Assembly: GCF_040544555.1 (NCBI RefSeq)
Contig: NZ_JBEPKD010000015.1
Coordinates: 1-64,000, forward strand
Length of the DNA stretch: 64,000 nucleotides
Direction: 5' to 3'
From: Halalkalibacter oceani
GTDB taxonomy: Bacteria; Bacillota; Bacilli; Bacillales; Bacillaceae_D
Shown: piece after piece, positions 56,211 through 63,759 of the stretch
Layout of the letters: every line of letters begins with the position of its first letter
Numbering within the stretch: the stretch's first letter is position 1
Translations under genes and position numbers: made by a program
Notes under the pieces: model-generated
The model's database searches: none
What the model saw: the letters and a program-made list of their open reading frames with translations, nothing else
What the model was told of the DNA's origin: nothing

Positions 56211-56968
56211 GAGATAACCTCCAATTGGTAGTGTTTTTCTACTTTGAATCCTTGCTTGCGTAAAACGTTCTCTACGGTCAGTTGCGCGAGCGTAGGTAAA
56301 TTGTTTTTATGGCTCAAATGTGTTAGATATATCTGCTCTCCACGCCCCTGTATGAGTCTGTTAAGGGCGTCCGCTGTCTGTTGATTGCTTAGGTGTCCGA
56401 TGTCGCTGAGGATGCGCGTCTGGACGCTGAGAGGATAGTCAGATGTTTCAACCATCTTTGGTTCATGGTTAGCCTCGATGATGTAGATGTCACACCCCTG
56501 CATGGCATGCAACATGTAGTCATCAACACGCCCTGTATCCAGACAAACGGCGCATTTGGTGTCATTAATAATGTCCTCGATCACATAGCCAAGCGGCTGC
56601 ATGGCATCATGATGGGTGTCAAAGGCAGTAACTCCAAAAGTAAAGCCGATACCTGCTGTTTCCCCTGCTTTAATGGTCCGCCTCAGCCCCTCGTCTACGC
56701 CCGGAATCGTCTTCCATTCGCCAGCCCCGGCATAAACAGGTATGCGGTACTTGTTGGCTAAAGATACTCCTTTTATATGATCTCCATGAGCATGAGTAAT
56801 CAGAATAGTCTCGATTTCATCTGGACGTATACCTACATCAAAAAGTCTCTTCTCTATTTTTGTTTTGGCGATACCCGCATCAATTAAGATGCAGGAATCA
56901 CCACTTTTAAGCGTTATGCAATTTCCATATGAGCCTGTTGCTAGAATATTAACTTCCAAACCTCTCAC
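56207..56968 (-). CDS. MBL-fold metallohydrolase, YycJ-like
   Basis: A 253-residue metallo-beta-lactamase-fold protein: VNILATGSYGNCITLKSGDS, ITHAHGDHIKGV (metal motif), CLDTGRVDDYMLHAMQGCDI, LSDIGHLSNQQTADALN, YLTHLSHKNN. It resembles WalJ/YycJ nuclease-like proteins, frequent in phage recombination modules next to RecT. GTG 56968 or TTG 56959 could be the start; both overlap the HNH gene. Confidence 0.82.
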   Translation of the reverse strand: MRGLEVNILATGSYGNCITLKSGDSCILIDAGIAKTKIEKRLFDVGIRPDEIETILITHAHGDHIKGVSLANKYRIPVYAGAGEWKTIPGVDEGLRRTIKAGETAGIGFTFGVTAFDTHHDAMQPLGYVIEDIINDTKCAVCLDTGRVDDYMLHAMQGCDIYIIEANHEPKMVETSDYPLSVQTRILSDIGHLSNQQTADALNRLIQGRGEQIYLTHLSHKNNLPTLAQLTVENVLRKQGFKVEKHYQLEVIS

Positions 56969-57485
56969 CAGCTTTCAAATTTTCATTCGAAAATGGTAGG
57001 TATTTACGTCTAGCTCTCGAAGCAGCAAGAGCCGCTTCTTCTATGGTGTCGAAATAACCTAGGTGTTTTTGCTTTCCTTTGAAACTGACGTAAGCTCTCC
57101 ATTTCCTGTCTCTTTCGAACCAAGAAACCCCGCGCATTCGACTTTTGGTGTTTTTTCGAATAAGTTTCTGATTCTGGTTATTCTCCCCTCTGGTTACTAG
57201 CCTTAAGTTCGATTTTCGATTATCTAATTTATCACCGTTTATATGGTCAACGTCTTTATCCTTAGGTGCATTTAATATAAAACGGTGAAGTCTCAAACTC
57301 CCTCTATTTACTCGATCAGCAGGGAAATTAGCTCTTACATAACCATTGTCATTAAGAAACCAAGTATTAGTCATGGACTTGACCTTTTCTAAATCGGCTG
57401 TGTCAATTAATGTTTCATATATTTGACCTTTGTGGTTAAGGAAGATAGCAGTAACATCTCCACGTACTTCATAATTATTTCTCAT
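56949..57485 (-). CDS. HNH homing endonuclease with AP2 domain
   Basis: A 178-residue selfish nuclease. SLRLHRFILNAPKDKDVDHI-NGDKLDNRKSNLRLV is the HNH core; MRGVSWFERDRKWRAYVSFK and HLGYFDTIEEAALAASRARR form an AP2/ERF-type DNA-binding domain. It is inserted between recT and the MBL gene. ATG 57485 follows GAGGGGG. Confidence 0.88.
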   Translation of the reverse strand: MRNNYEVRGDVTAIFLNHKGQIYETLIDTADLEKVKSMTNTWFLNDNGYVRANFPADRVNRGSLRLHRFILNAPKDKDVDHINGDKLDNRKSNLRLVTRGENNQNQKLIRKNTKSRMRGVSWFERDRKWRAYVSFKGKQKHLGYFDTIEEAALAASRARRKYLPFSNENLKAGERFGS

Positions 57486-57499
57486 CGAGTTCGTCCCCC

Positions 57500-58417
57500 T
57501 CACACCGGCAGCTCATCGTCAGACTGAGCTTGGTTTAAATCAATATGCATGTCCATAATTTCAATCAGTCCTTTTAGCTCTTGTAGGGTTGGCGGGTTAC
57601 TAGCGTTTGGCAAGTGTTTCTTGATGTACTCCCCCTTCGCTTCTTTGCCTTCGATGCCAAGCTGCGCGAATTTAACTTGCATTTCATCCTTTGCGGCTTG
57701 GATTGGATCAGGTTGCTGTTCTTCTTGATGCTCCGGCTGTTCTGATTGATTAATAGATTCTTGTTGCGGTGTGATGTCTTTGCGTTCGCGGGGTTCGTAG
57801 CCCGTAACGTTATCAATTCCTGGACTTGTAACAGGCTCGTCCTCTGCAATTTCAACTCCATACTGTAGCTTGGCAGCCCGTTTGATGATGTGCTTTTTAA
57901 ACATGTCGTTAAACCACGTTTTCCACATGTCGGCATTGCGGCCTTTCTTCATGTGTTCGATTTCATCGACTTCCATATAGACAATTACGTCATCGAAACC
58001 CTCTCGCTTAGCGATGGCGTACCCGCCTAACACCGCCCCTCTACTCGGACCCCAATCATGTTCTTTGATGACGGTCTTCCCTGTTTCGGGATCGCGGCCC
58101 ATTCTAAATTCATCATTTTCATGCACAAGTTGGGCTTCAATGCCCTTATATCCCTCGGTTTTACGAGCCAGGTAAGTGATACCCTCGACGGCAATCTGAA
58201 TGCTCATCGTTGGGCCGCTTTTGCCGTTGTATACGATGCAATGGACGTGATTTAAAAATGGGTTGAGACCGCTGTTTACGCATGTCTGAACAAATAGTGA
58301 AAACTGCTCATTTGTTGTCCCTCTTGCGATTGTTTGCTTGAGAGTATCAAGCTCTGATTGAGTGAAGTTGCCAATTACGGCAGCTGAGTTTGTCTTTGCT
58401 AATGTATTGTTGGACAT
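57500..58417 (-). CDS. bet: Single-strand annealing recombinase, Bet/RecT family
   Basis: A 305-residue phage Bet protein: FTQSELDTLKQTIARGTTNE, CVNSGLNPFLNHVHCIVYN, MSIQIAVEGITYLARKTEGY, KRAAKLQYG. It anneals complementary single strands in recombination. The last residues SDDELPV resemble an SSB-type tip, as does the protein at 50,536. Confidence 0.92.
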   Translation of the reverse strand: MSNNTLAKTNSAAVIGNFTQSELDTLKQTIARGTTNEQFSLFVQTCVNSGLNPFLNHVHCIVYNGKSGPTMSIQIAVEGITYLARKTEGYKGIEAQLVHENDEFRMGRDPETGKTVIKEHDWGPSRGAVLGGYAIAKREGFDDVIVYMEVDEIEHMKKGRNADMWKTWFNDMFKKHIIKRAAKLQYGVEIAEDEPVTSPGIDNVTGYEPRERKDITPQQESINQSEQPEHQEEQQPDPIQAAKDEMQVKFAQLGIEGKEAKGEYIKKHLPNASNPPTLQELKGLIEIMDMHIDLNQAQSDDELPV

Positions 58418-58429
58418 TATCCATTCCTC

Positions 58430-58582
58430 CTATAAGTAAATGACTTTGACCTTGTCGGTATATCTTTGTACGAGTACCAGCCGATCAGGAAGCGACTTGC
58501 TTACAAGCCAGTCGTCGATCATTAAGCCGGCTTCGCGGATGATGATTTTTTGTGCTTTTGTTGGTCGTTTGCCGTTTTTCAT
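58430..58582 (-). CDS. DUF6906-like small phage protein
   Basis: A 50-residue protein MKNGKRPTKAQKIIIREAGL ... WLVSKSLPDRLVLVQRYTDK. The pattern KNGKRPT..QK......GL...(N/D)WL matches DUF6906. Overlaps upstream gene stop (ATGA). Confidence 0.65.
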   Translation of the reverse strand: MKNGKRPTKAQKIIIREAGLMIDDWLVSKSLPDRLVLVQRYTDKVKVIYL

Positions 58583-58845
58583 GAGCCATCACCCTTAAAG
58601 CCTTGAATGGAGCATGGTTGATCATTTTCAAATAGAGCAAGAATATCTTCATATTTTTCAGTAACTCTAACCCAATCCCGATTCACTGATTTTTCACTTA
58701 GGTTCGCTTGATAAATCACTTTCACACAAGGGGTGGAAACGCCATCGATTTTGACTTTTTCTTCGTGAAATTCGATGATCGAATCTTTTCTAATTGCCTG
58801 CTTGTTCAATGATCCAATAAGAGTAAATGTTATAAAATCACTCAC
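58579..58845 (-). CDS. Phage protein, 88 residues
   Basis: MSDFITFTLIGSLNKQAIRK ... NRDWVRVTEKYEDILALFEN; beta-rich small protein. AAAAGGAGGACAAAAAG before the ATG. Function unknown. Confidence 0.6.
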   Translation of the reverse strand: MSDFITFTLIGSLNKQAIRKDSIIEFHEEKVKIDGVSTPCVKVIYQANLSEKSVNRDWVRVTEKYEDILALFENDQPCSIQGFKGDGS

Positions 58846-58970
58846 TTTTTGTCCTCCTTTTCGGCTGCTGCTAATAAAATGACTTCCTGCTGCGCCCGCT
58901 GCCGGCTCTCCGCCAGCTGATCAAAGAGCTTGTCCAGATCTGCGAGTTGCGATTGTAGTTTTTCGATCAT
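58842..58970 (-). CDS. Small coiled-coil phage protein, 42 residues
   Basis: MIEKLQSQLADLDKLFDQLA-ESRQRAQQEVILLAAAEKED; a single heptad helix. GGTGATGAAGA precedes the ATG; overlaps both neighbours by four bases. Confidence 0.6.
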   Translation of the reverse strand: MIEKLQSQLADLDKLFDQLAESRQRAQQEVILLAAAEKEDKK

Positions 58971-59167
58971 TCTTCATCACCAGCAAACAATTCATCAAAA
59001 CACTTTCCGCAAATTCCGCTTATTAATAATTCGCGTTCATCGGCAGTTAGATAAGGAGCAGCATTTTGAATGTGTTCGCCATTATTAACTCGGTCATAAT
59101 CGACTTTTTTCATTTGCACTGAATGTTCTTTTTTGCACATCCTGCATGTTTGCACGACTGTTACCAT
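58967..59167 (-). CDS. Small zinc-finger phage protein
   Basis: A 66-residue protein with CRMCKKEH and CGKCFDELF, two CxxC pairs bracketing a helical part. Overlaps the ATPase gene stop by one base. Confidence 0.62.
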   Translation of the reverse strand: MVTVVQTCRMCKKEHSVQMKKVDYDRVNNGEHIQNAAPYLTADERELLISGICGKCFDELFAGDEE

Positions 59168-60714
59168 TACTCGGAATCACCGCCGATCTTTAACTCTTGA
59201 CCCGCTACTACCTGGGCTATAATTAGTTGCCCTGATGGCCCTTTAAAGTTAGTGATCGACTCGGAGTTGTCCACAAAACAAGGAGCTATGACGCCGCTTT
59301 GCTGGCTTAAGACCTCTCTTAACTCCAAGCCAGCTTTGATAGACTCCGAGAGTGAGAGCATGCTGTAATCTTTACCGTCCATCTGAATGACGAAGGTAGG
59401 TTTGATCTCTCCATTTTTTTGTTCCTCGAAGAGTCGGACTGATAAGGTTGTAAATAGCTTTTGTACTTTTTCGCCCTGTAGCTCCGCCTCTTTAGCCTTA
59501 TAAGCTTTAATGGCATCAAGAATAAAGATGGACTCGTTTAGGCTTTTGAGCGTTGCCTGTTCCTGCTGCTGCGCCTGCTCCAGTTGCTCTTGCAATTTAT
59601 TGCGCTGCTGGCTTTGTCTAATCTGAGCATTAAGCTCGCTGATTTGATTGGAGAGCTGCCGCGCTTTTTCGTGATGTGCTTCCCGATCTACATAAGGAAG
59701 TGTCAGCAGTTCTTCTTGGAGCTGTGCGATATTGGCTTTAAGCTCTTCATATTCAACTCGCATTTCGGCAAGCTCTTTGTTGCGGTTTTCTTTGACTGTT
59801 GCAACTGATACTTCATCAAGTGGACGCCGGCATGTCGGGCAATCCTCTTGGATTCTTTCCTCATAGAGCTTCATATAACGGTCATGCAGCCGTTGTTTTT
59901 CATTCAGCAGGTTATTGATTTCATTCTTTTTGTTTTCATGCGCCTTGTTCTTTTCAGCAAGCGCATAACTTTCGTCGTCTACTTGAGAGAGCTGTTGTTT
60001 TAGCTCCTCCAGCTTTTCTTCTGCCTCGGCAGTGCCCTGGACCTCCTGGCTATCAAGCTGCTCCTTGAGCGTTTTAGCACGACTCTCTGCTGCGATATGA
60101 GCCTTTTCCAGCTTTGTTTTGCTCTCACGATGTATCTTTTGCAGATCATCAAGCGATTGCTTTTTAACAAGCTCAGACAGCTTGGCAGCCTGCGGGTTTA
60201 GCTCAATGTCCTTGACCTTTTGGTCTTTGCTGACGCGGGACATCTCGTTAAAGACCTGCTTGCTGGTAGGTGCTGAGACGTACTGTAAGAGCATTGCACG
60301 CTGTTTTTCCCAATGCATAGTATAAAAGTGTTTGGGATTGAATAAGCTAAGAAAAAAGGGCTTGTCCCCAAACGAATCGACAATTGCATTAAAGTCAGTT
60401 GCCTTGCTTGGAACCTCATTGACGTAATATTTTGTTTTGCCGTCTTTAAGCTCTCGGCCAAGCAAAACGTCTTTGTCATCAATGGATAGCAAGAGTGAAA
60501 CCATTGTTGCATCCGCCTCGTAATTAGTTGGGGTTGGATCTAGCTTGCTACCTGTGGTATCATTGCCGTAAAGCAACCATGTAATTGACTCGATGATCGA
60601 GCTTTTGCCTTTTGCATTGTCACCGCTGATCTTAGTTACCTCGCCAAAGTTAACAGTGAGATCACGGTGACTTTTGTGGTTTTTAAGGGTTAGTTCTTTG
60701 AATGTGATTTGCAT
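59167..60714 (-). CDS. SbcC/Rad50-like AAA ATPase
   Basis: A 515-residue SMC-like ATPase. N-terminal Walker A is ISGDNAKGKSSIIESITWLL; two coiled-coil arms flank a zinc-hook CPTC (about residue 290); the C-terminal lobe has MLSLSESIKAGLELREVL (signature-like) and PCFVDNSESI (Walker B-like). Similar short Rad50-like ATPases accompany phage recombinases. No partner SbcD nuclease is next to it; the MBL protein may take that part. Confidence 0.85.
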   Translation of the reverse strand: MQITFKELTLKNHKSHRDLTVNFGEVTKISGDNAKGKSSIIESITWLLYGNDTTGSKLDPTPTNYEADATMVSLLLSIDDKDVLLGRELKDGKTKYYVNEVPSKATDFNAIVDSFGDKPFFLSLFNPKHFYTMHWEKQRAMLLQYVSAPTSKQVFNEMSRVSKDQKVKDIELNPQAAKLSELVKKQSLDDLQKIHRESKTKLEKAHIAAESRAKTLKEQLDSQEVQGTAEAEEKLEELKQQLSQVDDESYALAEKNKAHENKKNEINNLLNEKQRLHDRYMKLYEERIQEDCPTCRRPLDEVSVATVKENRNKELAEMRVEYEELKANIAQLQEELLTLPYVDREAHHEKARQLSNQISELNAQIRQSQQRNKLQEQLEQAQQQEQATLKSLNESIFILDAIKAYKAKEAELQGEKVQKLFTTLSVRLFEEQKNGEIKPTFVIQMDGKDYSMLSLSESIKAGLELREVLSQQSGVIAPCFVDNSESITNFKGPSGQLIIAQVVAGQELKIGGDSE

Positions 60715-60928
60715 GATTTTCCTCCTCTTCGTATGTCACCACTACAGGGCAATTCCGAATTTCCGCTAAGAGCTTGTCCTCTTTATCAAAGATAAAGAAT
60801 GTACCGTTATCCTCCACAATGTCAGCAATTTCAGGACCATTAAATTCTACTGATCCACCTATGCAATAGTGGTCTGGACCCTCTTCGCTTTGATTGATAA
60901 CCTCGACTGATTTGATCACTCTTGACAT
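60683..60928 (-). CDS. Phage protein, 81 residues
   Basis: MSRVIKSVEVINQSEEGPDH ... VEDNGTFFIFDKEDKLLAEI; small beta-rich protein. AAGGAGGTGAAAATC before ATG 60928. Overlaps the ATPase gene start by 32 bases. Confidence 0.62.
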   Translation of the reverse strand: MSRVIKSVEVINQSEEGPDHYCIGGSVEFNGPEIADIVEDNGTFFIFDKEDKLLAEIRNCPVVVTYEEEENHANHIQRTNP

Positions 60929-60942
60929 GATTTTCACCTCCT

Positions 60943-61224
60943 TTACCAAAACACCCAAAAGGTCAGAATGTCTGTACCGGCATACTCATGAGTCTCGATG
61001 CGATAACCTAAATCCTCAAACTCCGCGGAAATGCGCTTTACATCGTTGTAGGTTAATTGAGAATTATTTAATTGCACTGTCAGCTGAGCGTTTTCCAATC
61101 CTTTCCGAGCTTATTCCCCTATGTCGCGATGGATTTTAGCAATCACTTCTTTTGCTTGAGTACTCGCTAACTTTCTTCTGTTTTCTATAGAGAGTTTTCT
61201 TGCTTCTGTTGCCTTCATTCTCAT
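60943..61224 (-). pseudogene. Early phage gene with an in-frame stop at codon 38
   Basis: From ATG 61224 (GGGGGTGAA upstream) the frame reads MRMKATEARKLSIENRRKLA ... IHRDIGE, then TAA (61,113-61,111), and continues in the same frame as ARKGLENAQLTVQLNNSQLT ... EYAGTDILTFWVFW to a TAA at 60,945. Both halves look like one 93-residue phage protein, so a single CAA- or GAA-to-TAA change probably split it. Confidence 0.55.
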
Positions 61225-61225
61225 T

Positions 61226-61438
61226 TCACCCCCACGTACCATCGGCGTAGTATTTAAACAGTTCACCGTTATTAAACTTGACCTCAATGCAGCGCTCTTT
61301 GTTGTTAGCTCTGACTGACTTGATGCGGTCGCGGTGGTACTTCGGTTTTTCTGCGGTCCCCATTGCTGCTAGATGGCGCTTGTGTGTCCGGTCAAACACC
61401 TGCTGACCAAAATCCCCTAATTTGTCGTAACCTTTCAA
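61226..61438 (-). CDS. Phage protein, 70 residues
   Basis: TTG start at 61438 nine bases after AAGGAGG. MKGYDKLGDFGQQVFDRTHK ... VKFNNGELFKYYADGTWG; basic, beta-rich C-terminus. Function unknown. Confidence 0.6.
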   Translation of the reverse strand: MKGYDKLGDFGQQVFDRTHKRHLAAMGTAEKPKYHRDRIKSVRANNKERCIEVKFNNGELFKYYADGTWG

Positions 61439-61452
61439 ATTGCTTCGCCTCC

Positions 61453-61674
61453 TTAAAGTGTTCTTGCATCTGAAACGGCGTGATAAAGCCGCCATGCAAA
61501 TGGCTGCTCCGCCTTAAAACGCTCAATGCGCTCCTTGCCAACCAGCGGAATCTGATATGCTGCTTCAAGGTCCGTCATGAGATTGGCCAGCCTTACGTCT
61601 CGCTGATGTGATAGCTTGCTGGACGTTATCTCTTTTAACCGCTTGGTGTAGCCGAGCATTTCGCCCGCTTTCAC
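61453..61674 (-). CDS. Phage protein, 73 residues
   Basis: GTG start at 61674 after AAAAGGAGGTGAAACAAA. MKAGEMLGYTKRLKEITSSK, helical and basic. Function unknown. Confidence 0.6.
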   Translation of the reverse strand: MKAGEMLGYTKRLKEITSSKLSHQRDVRLANLMTDLEAAYQIPLVGKERIERFKAEQPFAWRLYHAVSDARTL

Positions 61675-61690
61675 TTTGTTTCACCTCCTT

Positions 61691-61945
61691 TTACTTCCAT
61701 GATTTCGCTAACTCATCTATCTGACCGCTCAACTCTTCTTCCCATTCCAAGTCATTCGTCAAATGAGCTTGAAATGATAGCTGTTTAAGTTGATCCAACC
61801 GCTCAATCATTGATAAGTTAACCTGCAAGCAATGTTCAATCTCAGTGCGTTCCTCTTGACTTAGATTGTTATAACCTCCTATGCGATGAGCCTTGAGTGT
61901 CAGCTCAGCCAGGCGACGGTGTACAGGATGCACTTGCAAATACAT
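61691..61945 (-). CDS. DUF7667-like phage protein
   Basis: An 84-residue helical protein: VHPVHRRLAELTLKAHRIGG, EIEHCLQVNLSMIERLDQLK, TNDLEWEEELSGQIDEL, matching small early phage proteins of the DUF7667 type in pattern. Function unknown. Confidence 0.6.
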   Translation of the reverse strand: MYLQVHPVHRRLAELTLKAHRIGGYNNLSQEERTEIEHCLQVNLSMIERLDQLKQLSFQAHLTNDLEWEEELSGQIDELAKSWK

Positions 61946-61961
61946 AAGATGAAGCCTCCTT

Positions 61962-62063
61962 TTAATATTTGATTAGCTCTGAGATCAAAGCCCAAGCTAT
62001 CGTTAAAACGGCGATGGGCGTTGTGACGACAAGGGCTAGTTTTTCTTCGTCGGTGAGTTTCAT
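61962..62063 (-). CDS. Small single-helix membrane peptide, 33 residues
   Basis: MKLTDEEKLALVVTTPIAVL then TIAWALISELIKY: charged N-terminus and one membrane helix. GGAGGCGTAATC before the ATG; the stop lies just before the ribosome site of the next gene. Confidence 0.55.
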   Translation of the reverse strand: MKLTDEEKLALVVTTPIAVLTIAWALISELIKY

Positions 62064-62065
62064 GA

Positions 62066-62257
62066 TTACGCCTCCTTCCTAAGCTCACTCGACAACTTCT
62101 CGTGGATTATGGTGATAGGCATTCTTTTTTCTCCCCAAATGCGTAAATATTCGATTGCTTTTTCTTGATCCTTGTAGGACAAGCGACAAATTAATTTAGG
62201 GATTTCCCCGCGTTTGACTATGATGTCAGCGTGGATCGGAAGTTCTTTTGTCGTCAT
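62066..62257 (-). CDS. Phage protein, 63 residues
   Basis: MTTKELPIHADIIVKRGEIP ... EKLSSELRKEA; small soluble protein in the early operon. GGTGATCTAAT before the ATG. Confidence 0.58.
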   Translation of the reverse strand: MTTKELPIHADIIVKRGEIPKLICRLSYKDQEKAIEYLRIWGEKRMPITIIHEKLSSELRKEA

Positions 62258-62291
62258 ATTAGATCACCAAACCTTTCGTTAATTGGAAACC

Positions 62292-62474
62292 TTAAACCCC
62301 TAAAATTTTCCGGATATGCTTCACATGCTCCTGAGCCTTCGGCCCGGTTCTTTTTCCATTTAGAATGTCACTTAAATATGGCCCGGAAACTCCTAAGATT
62401 TCAGCTAATTCTTTGTGCTTCATCTTTCTTTTATAAAGTTCGGAACGGACTTTAATACTTAAATCTTCCGGCAT
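62292..62474 (-). CDS. Cro-like XRE repressor
   Basis: A 60-residue XRE helix-turn-helix protein: KHKELAEILGVSGPYLSDIL-NGKR covers the HTH. It is the first gene of the leftward early operon, opposite the CI-like gene, and should favour lytic growth by shutting off the repressor promoter. GGGAGGGGTAGATT lies upstream. Confidence 0.85.
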   Translation of the reverse strand: MPEDLSIKVRSELYKRKMKHKELAEILGVSGPYLSDILNGKRTGPKAQEHVKHIRKILGV

Positions 62475-62509
62475 AATCTACCCCTCCCTTTCACGGTAAT
62501 TAGTTTAAA

Positions 62510-62683
62510 AGCTATTTAATTAGCGAAAGTTGTTGACCTAAAATGACTTTTTTGCTATCATAAACGCATAGCAAAATAAGACTTTGAAAAGCCTGTAATA
62601 TCACATTTTTTTAGCTCCCCAGCGTTAAAAATGTAGTGGATAGGTCATATTTTTTATTGTCTTTTTTCGCTAATCAAATAGCT
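62510..62683. repeat. Long-range inverted repeat in the lysogeny control region
   Basis: AGCTATTTAATTAGCGAAA (62,510-62,528) and TTTCGCTAATCAAATAGCT (62,665-62,683) are reverse complements with one mismatch, 136 bases apart. They differ from the AATGACT operators and may be sites for a second regulator such as Cro, or the feet of a DNA loop. A further inverted repeat TTTTGCTAT / ATAGCAAAA lies at 62,550-62,576. Confidence 0.7.
62533..62561 (+). promoter_or_regulatory. Rightward promoter with operator half-site
   Basis: TTGACC (62,533-62,538), a 17-base spacer, TATCAT (62,556-62,561). The spacer holds AATGACT, a half of the repressor operator. It may drive the CI-like gene at a distance or a leader RNA. 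Confidence 0.5.
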
Positions 62684-62690
62684 TACCTAG

Positions 62691-62719
62691 AGTATAATGA
62701 CTAAAAAGTCATTTGTCAA
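62691..62719 (-). promoter_or_regulatory. Early lytic promoter overlapping operator O1
   Basis: On the reverse strand: TTGACA (62,719-62,714), 17-base spacer, TATACT (62,696-62,691). The spacer is almost exactly the palindrome AATGACT-AAAA-AGTCATT (62,696-62,713). A repressor bound there would block the promoter of the cro/early operon. Confidence 0.8.
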
Positions 62720-62725
62720 CTTAAT

Positions 62726-62743
62726 AATGACTAAAAAGTTATT
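62726..62743. promoter_or_regulatory. Second repressor operator O2
   Basis: AATGACTAAAAAGTTATT, the same palindrome as O1 with one change, 30 bp away (three helical turns). It lies just upstream of the CI-like gene, so it could give autoregulation. Confidence 0.72.
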
Positions 62744-62778
62744 TTATTTTTTTGTAAGCTCTCGAAAGGTTGATACAA

Positions 62779-63204
62779 GTGGGCTTAGTGAGCAAAATAA
62801 AAACACTCTGTGACGAAAGAAAAGTAACCTTTGCCGAAGTAGAAAGGAAAATAGGTATTTCCAATGGACAAATCAGGCGGTGGGATAAAGTTTCCCCCAA
62901 AAGTGAAACTTTGAATAAAGTAGCTGATTATTTTGATGTATCTGTTGATTACCTTCTCGGTCGCACTGACAAAAAGAGGTACTACGATCTAACAGAAAAA
63001 GATGAGAGCGACATCGAAAAGCAACTCAAGAAAATCATTAATGGTGAAGATGTCGATAGTGCTTTTGCTGCCTTTGATGGAAACATATTAGACGATCTAA
63101 ATGAGGAGGATAGAGAGTTGTTGATAGCTTCTTGGGAAAATACCCTGCGACTCACCAAAAGAATTGCTAAACAAAAATTCACCCCTAAAAAATACAGAAA
63201 GTAG
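62779..63204 (+). CDS. CI-like XRE repressor
   Basis: A 141-residue XRE-family repressor: KVTFAEVERKIGISNGQIRR-WDKVSP is the HTH and ADYFDVSVDYLLGRTDKKRY the usual C-terminal flank; the rest is an oligomerisation part. It keeps the prophage silent by binding the AATGACT palindromes. The GTG at 62779 lies nine bases after AAAGG; TTG 62770 is the alternative. It has no autocleavage domain, so induction probably uses the ImmA-like protease next to it. Confidence 0.87.
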   Translation: MGLVSKIKTLCDERKVTFAEVERKIGISNGQIRRWDKVSPKSETLNKVADYFDVSVDYLLGRTDKKRYYDLTEKDESDIEKQLKKIINGEDVDSAFAAFDGNILDDLNEEDRELLIASWENTLRLTKRIAKQKFTPKKYRK

Positions 63205-63216
63205 GAGTGTTTCGAT

Positions 63217-63627
63217 GTGGATATTAAAAAAGAGGTTGATTACATTGTAAAAAAGCACGGTACAAGCTGCCCTTTTAAAATTGCAGCTGCTAAAGGAATA
63301 ATTGTACTGTTCGAGCCACTGGGAAGCATCTTAGGTTATTACAGTAAAAGCCATAGAACTCAAGTCATCCACATCAATGAATCAGCGGCGGAACATCAAC
63401 AGGAGTTTGCGTGTGGGCATGAATTAGGTCACGCTATCTTACACCCGGATTCTAATACTCCCTTTTTGGACAAGCATACTCTTTTTTCTACAGAAAGAAT
63501 TGAAATCGAAGCCCATACTTTTGCAATTGAGTTGATTTTTACGAATAAAAAAATCGTCACTTTTCAAGATGCTAAATCGTATGGGATTCCTTATCAACTG
63601 GCCCTTTTAAAAAGTCTGAATAGATAA
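63217..63627 (+). CDS. ImmA/IrrE-type metallopeptidase
   Basis: A 136-residue zinc protease of the ImmA family: EFACGHELGHAILHPDSNTP holds the HExxH motif, and ERIEIEAHTFAIELIF the third ligand Glu. In ICEBs1 and related phages ImmA cleaves the neighbouring repressor to induce the element. GTG start after GTAGGAG; twelve bases downstream of the CI-like stop. Confidence 0.88.
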   Translation: MDIKKEVDYIVKKHGTSCPFKIAAAKGIIVLFEPLGSILGYYSKSHRTQVIHINESAAEHQQEFACGHELGHAILHPDSNTPFLDKHTLFSTERIEIEAHTFAIELIFTNKKIVTFQDAKSYGIPYQLALLKSLNR

Positions 63628-63759
63628 TTTTCACGCATGAACCAAACATACATTCCTATAAAGGAGTTGATAAAGAAAATATAATGATATCTATTTTTTT
63701 ACAATCGCAAGCGGTTGATTGGCGCAAGTTTAAATGATGAAGTATGGAGGTGTAAATAT

